64,000 nucleotides of DNA, taken from Tenuifilum sp040752515 (GTDB taxonomy: Bacteria; Bacteroidota; Bacteroidia; Bacteroidales; Tenuifilaceae). The stretch is from contig JBFMGQ010000014.1 in NCBI GenBank assembly GCA_040752515.1, positions 7,569 to 71,568 on the forward strand. Reading direction: 5' to 3'. Under the pieces are notes generated by a model. That model made no database searches and was not told the origin of the DNA. It was given only the letters and a program-made list of their open reading frames with translations. This document shows positions 42,860 to 51,338 of this stretch, in pieces. The position numbers and the translations under genes are program-made. The first letter of the stretch is position 1. Each line of letters begins with the position of its first letter.

Positions 42860-43318
42860 ATGAGAACAGCAGAAATTCACACATCGAAAGGGGTAATGAA
42901 GGTTAAGTTTTACGAGGAAGATGCCCCCAACACCGTTGCTAACTTTGTTAAGCTAGCCAAGGAAGGCTTTTACGATGGGTTAGCCTTTCACCGGGTAATC
43001 CCAAACTTTGTGATACAGGGTGGATGCCCCTACTCCAAGGATATGAGCGACCCAAGGGTTGGCACAGGTGGACCCGGCTATAAAATCAACTGTGAACTAA
43101 CTGGCAACAACCAGTACCATGACCGTGGCGTACTTTCCATGGCACATGCAGGCCGCAACACGGGTGGTTCACAGTTCTTTATTTGCCACAACAGGCAAAA
43201 CACCAAGCACCTCGACCGCCAGCATACCTGCTTTGGCAAGGTTTACGAAGGCCTTGAGGTAATTGATGCTATCCGTGTAGGCGATAGGATTGAAAAGATT
43301 GTGATTGTTGAGGAATAA
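42860..43318 (+). CDS. Peptidyl-prolyl cis-trans isomerase, cyclophilin type
   Basis: 152 aa, cytoplasmic (no signal peptide); catalyses proline isomerisation in folding. Active-site motifs FHRVIPNFVIQGG (catalytic Arg), GVLSMAHAGRNTGGSQFF, and DRQHTCFGKVYEGLEVIDAI, where the cyclosporin-contact Trp position is His. The ATG at 42860 is preceded directly by an in-frame GTG. Independently transcribed from a promoter embedded in the preceding terminator. Confidence 0.93.
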   Translation: MRTAEIHTSKGVMKVKFYEEDAPNTVANFVKLAKEGFYDGLAFHRVIPNFVIQGGCPYSKDMSDPRVGTGGPGYKINCELTGNNQYHDRGVLSMAHAGRNTGGSQFFICHNRQNTKHLDRQHTCFGKVYEGLEVIDAIRVGDRIEKIVIVEE

Positions 43319-43325
43319 GGGTTGG

Positions 43326-43353
43326 GGTTTAGTGTTTAGTGTTTGGTGTTTTT
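43326..43353. repeat. 7-mer-rich repeat, left copy
   Basis: GTTTAGTGTTTAGTGTTTGG followed by TGTTTTT. Inverted relative to 43966-43990, and related to CCAAACACTAAACACCAAAA at about 55053. Confidence 0.5.
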
Positions 43354-43654
43354 CGCTCCGTGAAATCGCAGCCCAACACCTCTGAGTCTTTTCTGATAGG
43401 TAAGGCTTAGGCTCCGCCATAATGTTTCCCCATTGCGCTCCACTCTCCTTTCAGGAGAAAGGGCTTGGGTGAGGTTGCTTACCACAAACAATGATTCACG
43501 AACAACGAACAACGTCACCAGCCCCGTAGGGGCGCAATATTTGTAACCCAATGGCTACCCATCATGTATTGCGATGCACGCATTACCTTTTCCAAAGAAC
43601 AACCCTGAAACGTTGCATCGCAACAGAAAAGCAATACAAAGAGCGATTTACACG

Positions 43655-43682
43655 TTCTTTCTTGTCTTGATACAAGAAAGAA
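43655..43682. repeat. Perfect 11-bp inverted repeat
   Basis: Arms TTCTTTCTTGT and ACAAGAAAGAA around the 6-nt loop CTTGAT. Non-coding hairpin inside a repeat-like GC-rich stretch. Confidence 0.6.
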
Positions 43683-43965
43683 CCAAAGAAGATCAAGGCT
43701 GAAAAGCCCGACCCGATGGGTGCCCCGTGGGTGGAACTGCCACGCGATACTATTCGCCACGCCTGCGGCGTGACTAATGTGGTATCGCTTACTAGACCCA
43801 CCGCCACGTTCCACCCCCGACCCATTTTCGGGTCAGGCTTTTATGCCACTACCTGCTTCTTAGGCTCCATGCCTTCTTAGGGATATGGGTTGCGTTGAGG
43901 TCAAAAAAAGCGAACGCGACAGGAGACGCGCTCGGGCAAGAGTGTTATAAACTATTTACAATAAT

Positions 43966-43990
43966 CACTAAACACTAAAAACCAAACACT
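43966..43990. repeat. 7-mer-rich repeat, right copy
   Basis: CACTAAACACTAAAAACCAA followed by ACACT; reverse-complement counterpart of the left copy, just before the convergent gene's stop. Confidence 0.5.
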
Positions 43991-44000
43991 ATACCCTGCC

Positions 44001-45380
44001 CTACTTCCCCCTAAACAGATGCAGGAACCCCTTGAAGGGGCCGCGGGCAAAACTGCGGTTGTCCCATCCGCGCGCCTCTATAATGAAGTAGTAAACCCCT
44101 TCGGCGGCATCGGAGCCTGAATCGGTACGGCCATCCCAGCCTTGCCATTCGTGGGGATTGCCGCTATAGCTATATACCAACTTACCACTCCGACTGTAAA
44201 TCCGTATGGTAAACGAACGGATTGAACGAATGCTCTCGTCGGTATCGGAAAAGCGGAAAAGGTCGTTCTTGCCATCGCCGTTAGGCGAAAAGACATTGGG
44301 TATGGCATCGGGGTTAATACGCGAGGAATCGACCTTGATTTCGGTAATAACCGAATCGGTACAGCCCGACAGGCTATTGACCGAGTAGTGGTAAATCTTA
44401 TAAAAACCAGGAACCATAAGGTTTTTATCGGGAATAGCTTCCTTGCGTAACGCAAATAACGAGCTATCGCGCCAAACGGTTATGTCAAAAATACTCTCTG
44501 GGGTAATCTTTTGGGTTGTTATGGTCCAGTAAATGGAATCGCAATTCAAGCTTTTACTTTCCAGCCTAAGGCCAAGCAAAGCCTCATATTCGTTATTAGA
44601 ATCGAAATCGACCCAGGTGCCCTCATCGTCAACCTGAATGATATTATCAGCCTTAGTGGCAATGGCGTTTACCTCAGGCGTAGTTAGGGAAAGGGTTCTA
44701 CCAAAAGGGTTTTGAATGGTAATGGTGTAGGTTGAATTATATAAAGGTGCGGGGTTCTCAATCACTAACTTCATGGATGAAGTTGATGGCAGCTCAACTC
44801 GGCTTTCCGAGGCTTGCCAGGTAACGTTCGAGAAATAGAGTTGGCCGTATGTGTTCCTTTCGGGCTGGTTTGATCGCGAAAGGTCGTAATAGGCAAACCG
44901 ATCGTATTGAATATTATACCACGATGGGGTGGTAATTGGGTTGAGCTCCAGGAATTGACAGCTGTTGAAAATATCAATCCTGTTAAGCGTAACATTATCA
45001 GTAAAAAGCCAACAGGTAAAAACCTCAGTGGAATCGGTATTATCGGTAATTATCACTCTATACCCCCCTTCGGTCAGGTTCGACTGAATGCTCTGCAAAA
45101 CGCCCGTTTCCTGTGAAAACTGCTCAAAGCGTAAGGCAGGGTTCGATATAAGCGGATTATATCTATACCACTTGAAGGTGGCGGGGTTCCCGGTGGTATG
45201 TCTGGCAATCAAAGAACCAAAATCACCATAAAAAATAAATATTGAATCCTGCTTGGTGGTATTGCTATACTGCGTAAGCAGGGTCATAACTCTTCCCGGT
45301 GCATTTAGCTGGGCCCGTGATGTAAAACCCATGCCGGCCAGAAAGGCTATTAAAAATGATATTTTACTCCAAAATTTCAT
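44001..45380 (-). CDS. Secreted protein with type B T9SS C-terminal (CHU_C-like) domain
   Basis: 459 aa from the ATG at 45380, which opens directly into a signal peptide (MKFWSKISFLIAFLAGMGF, TSRAQ); a TTG five codons upstream is also in frame. The body is beta-rich, with Ig/PKD-like spacing (GGYRVIITDNTDSTEVFTCW, GFYKIYHYSVNSLSGCTDSV). The last ~90 residues are the gliding-motility-associated C-terminal domain: PNVFSPNGDGKNDLFRF, FTIRIYSRSGKLVYSYSGN, WDGRTDSGSDAAEGVYYFII. This marks export through the type IX secretion system. Function of the passenger is unknown. It is downstream of murA, 93 bp away, and probably separate functionally. Confidence 0.88.
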   Translation of the reverse strand: MKFWSKISFLIAFLAGMGFTSRAQLNAPGRVMTLLTQYSNTTKQDSIFIFYGDFGSLIARHTTGNPATFKWYRYNPLISNPALRFEQFSQETGVLQSIQSNLTEGGYRVIITDNTDSTEVFTCWLFTDNVTLNRIDIFNSCQFLELNPITTPSWYNIQYDRFAYYDLSRSNQPERNTYGQLYFSNVTWQASESRVELPSTSSMKLVIENPAPLYNSTYTITIQNPFGRTLSLTTPEVNAIATKADNIIQVDDEGTWVDFDSNNEYEALLGLRLESKSLNCDSIYWTITTQKITPESIFDITVWRDSSLFALRKEAIPDKNLMVPGFYKIYHYSVNSLSGCTDSVITEIKVDSSRINPDAIPNVFSPNGDGKNDLFRFSDTDESIRSIRSFTIRIYSRSGKLVYSYSGNPHEWQGWDGRTDSGSDAAEGVYYFIIEARGWDNRSFARGPFKGFLHLFRGK

Positions 45381-45473
45381 TAGCAGCTTAGGCAAGAATG
45401 CGCTTTTGTTTACTTAAACGTTAAAGGTGCAAATTTATGCGATAGGCTTCACAGATTTTACAGGAAATTGCAC

Positions 45474-46781
45474 TTAATCGATCCGGCGAATATCGGCACC
45501 AATTGCGTTAAGGCGCCCATCAATATTCTCGTAACCGCGGTCAATTTGTTCGATATTATGGATAATGCTTTTACCTTCGGCCGAAAGGGCTGCGATAAGC
45601 AAAGCAACTCCTGCCCTTATATCGGGCGAGGTCATAACGGTGGGGCGTAACTTCATCTTCCGGTCGTGCCCTATTACGGTTGCACGATGAGGGTCGCAAA
45701 GGATAATTTGTGCACCCATGTCGATAAGCTTATCCACAAAGAATAGTCGGCTCTCAAACATCTTTTGGTGGATGAGCACCGAACCTTTTGCCTGTGTGGC
45801 AACCACAAGAAAAACGCTGAGCAGGTCGGGCGTTAGACCGGGCCAAGGTGCATCGGCAATGGTCAGTATTGATCCGTCGATAAACGTATCTATCTCGTAG
45901 TGCTCCTGGGGTGGTATATGAATGTCATCGCCTATTACCTCAAACTCAATTCCCATACGGCGGAACGAATCGGGTATAATCCCAAGGTTTGGGTACGATA
46001 CATTGCGTATGGTGATATCGCTGGCAGTCATGGCCGCAAGTCCAATGAACGAACCGATTTCAATCATATCGGGCAAAATGGTGTGGGTGCAACCGCCCAG
46101 GCTCTCCACGCCCTCAATGGTTAAAAGGTTTGAGCCGATGCCCGATATTTTTGCACCCATACTAACAAGCATCTTGCTCAGCTGCTGTAGGTATGGCTCG
46201 CAGGCAGCGTTGTAAATGGTTGTAGTACCCGGCGTAAGCACGGCAGCCATAAGGATATTTGCCGTACCGGTAACCGAAGCCTCATCGAGCAACATATATG
46301 CCCCGCGCATATTTTTACCCTCAAGGGTAAAGAAATTCTCACGGGTATCGAAGTTAAACGATGCGCCTAATTTCTGAAATCCAAGGAAGTGAGTATCCAA
46401 GCGTCGACGACCAATTTTATCGCCACCGGGTTTAGGGGCGTATGCTCTGCCATATCGTGCAAGCAGTGGTCCAACCACCATGATAGAACCGCGTATGGCG
46501 GCAGCCTTAACCTTAAAATCGTTGGTGGTAAGGTATTCCACATCAACATTTCGAGCTCTAAAAGTACACTCAGATGGGCTATGCCTCTGTACCTCAACCC
46601 CCATACCCTGTAAAAGTTCGATGAGTTTATTCACATCGCGGATATTGGGAATATTCTTAATGGTAACGGGTTCCGATGTTAGAAGCGTGGCACAAATAAT
46701 TTGTAATGCCTCGTTCTTAGCCCCTTGGGGGTGCAAATCGCCTTTTAGTGGCTTACCGCCATAAACCTCGAATGTTGCCAT
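45474..46781 (-). CDS. murA: UDP-N-acetylglucosamine 1-carboxyvinyltransferase
   Basis: 435 aa; first committed step of peptidoglycan synthesis, transferring enolpyruvate from PEP to UDP-GlcNAc. KNE at residues 22-24 matches the conserved Lys-Asn pair, and the catalytic-loop region reads PKPGGDKIGRRRLDTHFLGF. At the position of E. coli Cys115 (PGGCAIGARPVD) there is Asp121 (GAT codon at 46421-46419). C115D-type MurA is active but not alkylated by fosfomycin. Lies 12 bp after the DUF4290 gene in one operon. Confidence 0.96.
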   Translation of the reverse strand: MATFEVYGGKPLKGDLHPQGAKNEALQIICATLLTSEPVTIKNIPNIRDVNKLIELLQGMGVEVQRHSPSECTFRARNVDVEYLTTNDFKVKAAAIRGSIMVVGPLLARYGRAYAPKPGGDKIGRRRLDTHFLGFQKLGASFNFDTRENFFTLEGKNMRGAYMLLDEASVTGTANILMAAVLTPGTTTIYNAACEPYLQQLSKMLVSMGAKISGIGSNLLTIEGVESLGGCTHTILPDMIEIGSFIGLAAMTASDITIRNVSYPNLGIIPDSFRRMGIEFEVIGDDIHIPPQEHYEIDTFIDGSILTIADAPWPGLTPDLLSVFLVVATQAKGSVLIHQKMFESRLFFVDKLIDMGAQIILCDPHRATVIGHDRKMKLRPTVMTSPDIRAGVALLIAALSAEGKSIIHNIEQIDRGYENIDGRLNAIGADIRRID

Positions 46782-46793
46782 GTAGATTGTTTT

Positions 46794-47387
46794 TTAGCGC
46801 TTACGATGATGCTTGGGACGTTTACCGCTGTTAACCGGTTTCACCTCGCGTTTATCAATCAGCTTTGAACCGGGGGCCATAATAAGCCTGCCATTGCTAA
46901 GATGTTCCATATCGCGAAATATATCCTCGTCGGTAACCGATTCCTTATTCCAAGTAATATTGGCCTTTTTCATCTGATTGGCTATTAGTTGCTTAAAGGC
47001 TTCCTTCTCGGGGCCTTCCTCCATCTCAATAGCCTTTTCGATCATCAGCTCAACTATACGCCCGTAGTGCTTAAACTTAACGGGATGACTGGGATATGGA
47101 ACCTTGCGCGGCTTCTCGTTGTATTTTTCGATATCGGGTTTGGGGTATGGCGAATCGATATCGAGCTTAAAATCGGACATGATAAAAAGATGATCCCAAA
47201 GCTTATGCCGGAAATCGCTAACCGCTCTTAGCTGGGGATTTAGGTTCCCCATAATAGCTATAAGCGATTTGGCAAGTCGGTTCCGTTCCTCCCTATCCTC
47301 AATGCTTGCTATGTGATCGACCATTTGCTGGATATGCCTTCCGTATTCCGGTAATCGCAGCTTTTTTCGTTGGGTATTGTAATCCAT
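46794..47387 (-). CDS. DUF4290 family protein
   Basis: 197 aa conserved Bacteroidota protein of unknown function. MDYNTQRKKLRLPEYGRHIQ, IEDREERNRLAKSLIAIMGN, RHKLWDHLFIMSDFKLDIDS and a basic tail (KLIDKREVKPVNSGKRPKHH). Mainly helical, no signal peptide, no membrane helix, so cytoplasmic. Directly upstream of murA, an arrangement seen elsewhere in the phylum, which suggests a cell-envelope or cell-cycle link without proving it. Confidence 0.82.
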   Translation of the reverse strand: MDYNTQRKKLRLPEYGRHIQQMVDHIASIEDREERNRLAKSLIAIMGNLNPQLRAVSDFRHKLWDHLFIMSDFKLDIDSPYPKPDIEKYNEKPRKVPYPSHPVKFKHYGRIVELMIEKAIEMEEGPEKEAFKQLIANQMKKANITWNKESVTDEDIFRDMEHLSNGRLIMAPGSKLIDKREVKPVNSGKRPKHHRKR

Positions 47388-47615
47388 CGACAGAATTTTA
47401 AAAAGAAATATAAATAAATATTAGAAATACACAACACTCTAATTTATGACAAATGTACACTAAAAAATTCATTTTAAGCAATGTGAGGCAAAAATAGCAA
47501 CCAAGCCATTTTTATGAATCGAACCTAATGGTAAGCACCCAATAAAGGTTACGGTGAAAATAGCCTCGTTTAATTGCTGAACAGCGAAACCCCAAAAAGC
47601 AAGTTGAAATTTCCT

Positions 47616-48097
47616 TTAATCCCACACCCCTCCATTTTCAAAGAATTCAAACAGATACTCGTCCTGATACTTGATATCATTCTTTTGCAAAATCTCCAGA
47701 TATTCCTCCCTAAACGATTTCTTTTGATGATACTGCTCTTGGTTTAGGATGTATTTCACAACAGCATCGAGTTGTGAACGCGAATGTGAGAATGCCCCAT
47801 AACCCCTTTGCCATTCAAATCTAAATTTTTGATAGATTCTCTTCTTTTACCCATGCATTGCTCGAGGTTTTAATGTGCTCCACCAAGTCGGGTATTAACT
47901 GGTTTACATTGTACCCAATAAAAATATGGATATGGTGGGGCATGCAGTTTATTGCAAGCATTTTATGTCCGTTGTTGTGAACAATTCCCGTTATATATTT
48001 TTCCAAATTTTCTTTCCACGATCTTTTTTATTAAAGCATCTCTGTTTTTAGGCGAAAAAACTAAATGAACGTATAATTGAGTATATGTGTTAGCCAT
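47616..48097 (-). pseudogene. Frameshifted REP-associated/IS200-type tyrosine (Y1) transposase
   Basis: A single Y1 transposase gene broken by two frame changes. Segment 1 starts MANTYTQLYVHLVFSPKNRD at 48097. Segment 2 carries ENLEKYITGIVHNNGHKMLA and the metal-binding His-x-His in MPHHIHIFIG. Segment 3 has FEWQRGYGAFSHSRSQLDAV and KYILNQEQYH, where the Tyr is the expected nucleophile, and ends FENGGVWD at 47616. Both shifts can be repaired by removing one A (minus strand) from runs of A, at about 48024-48029 and 47823-47827. Catalytic residues survive. The protein type (RAYT-like single-copy) fits the hairpin cluster immediately upstream. Confidence 0.85.
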
Positions 48098-48134
48098 AGT
48101 TGTTTTTCTTCAAAGTTGACTATTTTAAGATTTC

Positions 48135-48391
48135 GGCGCTACGCGCCTAATGGTTCATTCGCACGTGCTTTGTATACAAAGGTTACGGTGCTACGCACCT
48201 ACTGATGGTAACTGGCAGTTGCTATTACAATGGTTTTGATGCTAGACACCAATTTTTGCTGCAGCGCAGCGAAATATTTGTTGGGGAAAGAGTACATTTA
48301 GTTCTACCCTCAAGCTGCAGCGCAGCGAAACAGTGGGGTACCTTTCAATCAATTCGAGCTGGAGTAGCATAGGGTTTCGGCGCTACGCGCC
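48135..48391. repeat. Cluster of six small REP-like hairpins
   Basis: Six 13-nt units of the form 5-bp stem, 3-nt loop, 5-bp stem: GGCGC-TAC-GCGCC at 48135-48147 and 48379-48391, GGTGC-TAC-GCACC at 48187-48199, GCTGC-AGC-GCAGC at 48258-48270 and 48314-48326, and a degraded GATGC-TAG-ACACC at 48238-48250. Stem substitutions are compensated on both sides. They sit directly upstream of the broken Y1 transposase and downstream of the helicase gene. Confidence 0.7.
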
Positions 48392-48405
48392 TTAACTATA
48401 TTGTT

Positions 48406-50697
48406 TTACACAAGCTGCTTAAGGTTGGCAAATTTAAGCAATAAATTCTTAGAGCCTACCAAATTGAAATTTACCAAGGCCTTTCGGTTAGGCCCTGCGC
48501 CTTCAATCGACTCCACTACCCCTTCGCCAAACTTGGCATGGTAAACGGCCATTCCCACAGTAATGGCCTCGGGCGAAATATCCCTAGAGTTTTTAGGAAT
48601 CGATGGCACCTGCTGGTTTGGCTTGGTGTACGACTGGGCAACGGGTGCGGCAGACTGGCGGGTGAACCCACTGAAGTTTTGCCCCTTTGAGTATTGCCTA
48701 TCAGTTATACTGCCATAATCGTCCTCGTCAATGGGCACATCAATATATTCCGAATCGATCTCCTTGATAAATCGGCTTGGGGTGCACTGCGTGGGCGATC
48801 CCCACCTATAGCGGGTTTGGGCATAGGTGATATATGCCCTTTTGGCTGCACGGGTAAGCGCAACGTAGAACAGACGGCGCTCCTCCTCCAAATCCTCAGG
48901 CGATTTAATATTTAAGGTTGAAGGGAAAAGATTTTCCTCAAGTCCTGTAAGGAAAACATAATTGAACTCAAGCCCTTTAGCCGAGTGAACGGTCATCACG
49001 CTAACGCGGTTGGAGTCGCCATCCTTATCGGTGTCCTGGTCGGTAAGCAGGGCAACGTTCTCAAGGTAATCGACCAAGGTAACGGTCTCCTCAAAACCCT
49101 CCTCCTTTCGGCTTTCGATAAACTCACGGATACCGTTAAGCATCTCCTCGATGTTCTGCAGGCGCGAAATACCCTCCTGGCTTTTATCGGCCTTAAGATC
49201 GGTAAGCATACCCGATGAGTTAGCTATGGCATATACAGCCTCGTAGGCATCGAGGGTGTAAACCTTTTGCTGGAACGAAACGATCAAGTTACGAAACTCC
49301 TCAAGCTTGCGTGCGGCAGGTGGTTTAACAGCTCCGTTATGCTTGCCCAGCTCGCCAACGGTTTGCCAAAGGCTAAGTCCTAACTGGTTGGCAAGTGCTT
49401 GCAGATGTTCCATGGTGGTGTCGCCAATGCCTCGTGCCGGATAGTTCACCACCCGGTTAAAAGCCTCATCGTCGTTCGGGTTTACCGTTAAACGGATGTA
49501 GGCTAACAGGTCCTTAATCTCCTTGCGCTGGTAAAACGAAAGGCTACCGTAAATGCGGTAAGGGATATTGCGTTTGCGCAGCGTTTCCTCAAAAATACGC
49601 GATTGGGCATTGGTTCGGTAAAGTATGGCAATATCGCTGTAGCTGCAATGGGACTGGTGCACCAGGTTGACAATTTCCGAAGCCACAAGGAAACCCTCCT
49701 CCTGGTCAGTAAAAGCCTTGATGAGCTTGATCCTCTCACCCACCTCATTGCTCGAGTAAGCCACCTTTGGGATTTGGCGTTGGTTTTTGGCAATCACGCT
49801 GTTTGCAGCGTTTACTATGGTTTGTGTGGATCGGTAGTTCTGCTCAAGCTTGAATAGCTTGTAATCCTTATAATCGTTCTGAAAATTCAGGATATTCTCA
49901 ATCTTCGCCCCCCGGAACGAGTAAATACTTTGGGCATCGTCGCCCACCACACAGAGGTTGCGATGGCTTTCCGATAGCCTTTTAACTATCAAATACTGCG
50001 AGTAATTGGTATCCTGGTACTCATCAACCAGGATGTATCGAAATTTACTCTGATACTTTTGCAACACATCGGGAAAATCGCGGAAAAGGATGTTGGTGTT
50101 AAGCAGTAAGTCGTCGAAATCCATGGCCGATGCCTTTTGGCAACGCTGGGAGTAAAGCATGTAAATGCGATGGATTTCACCCTTGCGGGCATGAACATCT
50201 TGGGAAATGATGCTGGCATTTTGGGCGTAGGCCTGCGGTGTTATTAGATTATTCTTGGCAATGGAAATGCGCGACAGAACCTCGCTAGGCTTATAAACCT
50301 GGGTATCGAGTTTTAGCTCCTTAATGATTTGGGCAATGAGGTTTTTGGAATCGGTGGTGTCGTATATGGTAAAGTTTTTATCGTACCCCAGCTTTTCGGC
50401 CTCGTTGCGTAGTATTTTTGCAAAAATAGAGTGAAATGTTCCCATCCAGAGCTTAGCGGCAGTCTCCTGTCCTACAATTCGGGCAATACGATCCTTCATC
50501 TCACGGGCAGCCTTATTGGTAAAGGTAAGAGCCAGGACAGACCAGGGCTTAACGCCCAAAGTAAGCAAATGAGCAATCCGATATGTTAAAACCCTTGTTT
50601 TCCCTGAACCTGCCGAAGCAATCACTAAACTTGGCCCCTCGGTACATGTAACCGCCTCACGCTGAACCTCGCTTAACTCATCCAAATAGTTTGACAT
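48406..50697 (-). CDS. UvrD/PcrA-type superfamily I DNA helicase
   Basis: 763 aa from the ATG at 50697 (MSNYLDELSEVQREAVTCTE); an open frame continues 15 codons upstream into the promoter. 3'-5' helicase motifs: Q motif, ASAGSGKTRVLTYRIAHL (Walker A), TFTNKAAREMKDRI, ILVDEYQDTNYSQY (Walker B), VGDDAQSIYSFRGA, YRSTQTI, SVMTVHSAKGLEFNYVFLTG and YVALTRAAKRAYI. Acts in excision/mismatch repair and replication-fork processing. The C-terminal region (~640-763) includes a linker and a Tudor-like end (ITVGMAVYHAKFGEGVVESI), as in PcrA. Confidence 0.95.
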   Translation of the reverse strand: MSNYLDELSEVQREAVTCTEGPSLVIASAGSGKTRVLTYRIAHLLTLGVKPWSVLALTFTNKAAREMKDRIARIVGQETAAKLWMGTFHSIFAKILRNEAEKLGYDKNFTIYDTTDSKNLIAQIIKELKLDTQVYKPSEVLSRISIAKNNLITPQAYAQNASIISQDVHARKGEIHRIYMLYSQRCQKASAMDFDDLLLNTNILFRDFPDVLQKYQSKFRYILVDEYQDTNYSQYLIVKRLSESHRNLCVVGDDAQSIYSFRGAKIENILNFQNDYKDYKLFKLEQNYRSTQTIVNAANSVIAKNQRQIPKVAYSSNEVGERIKLIKAFTDQEEGFLVASEIVNLVHQSHCSYSDIAILYRTNAQSRIFEETLRKRNIPYRIYGSLSFYQRKEIKDLLAYIRLTVNPNDDEAFNRVVNYPARGIGDTTMEHLQALANQLGLSLWQTVGELGKHNGAVKPPAARKLEEFRNLIVSFQQKVYTLDAYEAVYAIANSSGMLTDLKADKSQEGISRLQNIEEMLNGIREFIESRKEEGFEETVTLVDYLENVALLTDQDTDKDGDSNRVSVMTVHSAKGLEFNYVFLTGLEENLFPSTLNIKSPEDLEEERRLFYVALTRAAKRAYITYAQTRYRWGSPTQCTPSRFIKEIDSEYIDVPIDEDDYGSITDRQYSKGQNFSGFTRQSAAPVAQSYTKPNQQVPSIPKNSRDISPEAITVGMAVYHAKFGEGVVESIEGAGPNRKALVNFNLVGSKNLLLKFANLKQLV

Positions 50698-50719
50698 TCC
50701 GATACAAAAAAATTTACCA

Positions 50720-50747
50720 CAAAAGTAGTGGTACCATACCATTACAA
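50720..50747 (-). promoter_or_regulatory. Promoter of the helicase gene
   Basis: Minus strand: TTG (50747-50745), 17-bp spacer, TACTTTTG (50727-50720), 23 bp before the start codon. The -7 element is the centre of an inverted repeat TACCAC-N7-GTGGTA (50715-50733), so a repressor could bind here. Confidence 0.55.
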
Positions 50748-50819
50748 CAAGCTAAACCGAATATTGTTATCAACAAAAAAGTAGTTAGCTTACATTGTTC
50801 AGTGTACTGAAGGGGAATG

Positions 50820-50872
50820 AGATTCAAAATTCAAGATTCAAAATTCAAAATTCAAGATTTAAGCTTCAAGTA
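50820..50872. repeat. ATTCAA short tandem repeat
   Basis: Repeated 7-9-bp units (GATTCAAAATTCAAGATTCA and so on), ending in TTTAAGCTTCAAG. Simple-sequence intergenic DNA; the 293-bp gap around it holds no gene. Confidence 0.5.
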
Positions 50873-50990
50873 ACCGGGCTGCTATGTAGGTTTCAAAGTT
50901 CAAAAGCCTACTCCTCTTTGGGAGTTCAGCAACCCTTTTACCTATCAACTAAAAATTTTATATCTTTAAGGTAGAATAAAATCATGGGAA

Positions 50991-51338
50991 ATGGAAAATG
51001 TTTTTCATTCGCGCTCAACGTTTACAAATTTACTGTTTAACGGGAAACTAACCCATATACTAAATCCATGGCATATTATTGTTGATACCAACCAAGAAAC
51101 CATAACCGTAAGAAAGCGCAATCCGTTCCTAATTGGGTTCGATGAGCAAATAGTATCGTTCAGGTATATCCGCAGCATAATAATTGATGAGCACCTGTTT
51201 GGTGCCGATATTCATATAAAAGTAATGGGTGGCAGAGCCTCGGTTTACTGCATTTCCAAACGTGATGCTAAAACAATCAAAAACATACTTCTGGAATACA
51301 ATAGTACAAAAAAGGGGAAAGGGATTATTTTTTCTTGA
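50991..51338 (+). CDS. Small PH-like domain protein
   Basis: 115 aa, function not recognised. The beta-strand pattern ending in a helix (HIIVDTNQETITVRKRNPFL, FRYIRSIIIDEHLFGADIHI, then SKRDAKTIKNILLEY) resembles bacterial PH-like domains, an inference from pattern only. No signal peptide or membrane segment; basic C-terminus (NSTKKGKGIIFS). Monocistronic, divergent from the helicase gene with a 293-bp gap. Confidence 0.6.
   Translation: MENVFHSRSTFTNLLFNGKLTHILNPWHIIVDTNQETITVRKRNPFLIGFDEQIVSFRYIRSIIIDEHLFGADIHIKVMGGRASVYCISKRDAKTIKNILLEYNSTKKGKGIIFS

Larger units (their letters stand above)
43319..43999. other. Repeat-bearing intergenic region
   Basis: About 680 bp without a convincing gene. 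It is bounded by inverted copies of a 7-mer-rich motif (TTTAGTG/TTTGGTG at 43326-43353, reversed at 43966-43990). Inside are an 11-bp-stem hairpin at 43655-43682 and a GC-rich stretch (43690-43850) with small dyads such as CACGCCTGCGGCGTG. Overlapping short frames at 43515-43825 translate this repeat and lack protein character. Confidence 0.5.

Noticed and set aside
43515..43825. Overlapping open frames on the minus strand
   Set aside because: They lie in GC-rich repeat-like DNA, lack a plausible start context and domain-like composition, and overlap one another in different frames.
47616..48097. Programmed frameshifting in the Y1 transposase
   Set aside because: Y1/RAYT transposases are normally single-frame; two separate shifts in plain A runs without stimulatory structures fit mutation or sequencing error better.
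48401..50742. Rep helicase or a defence-associated UvrD-like helicase
   Set aside because: Single full-length protein with a PcrA/UvrD-type C-terminus and no nuclease or defence partner adjacent.
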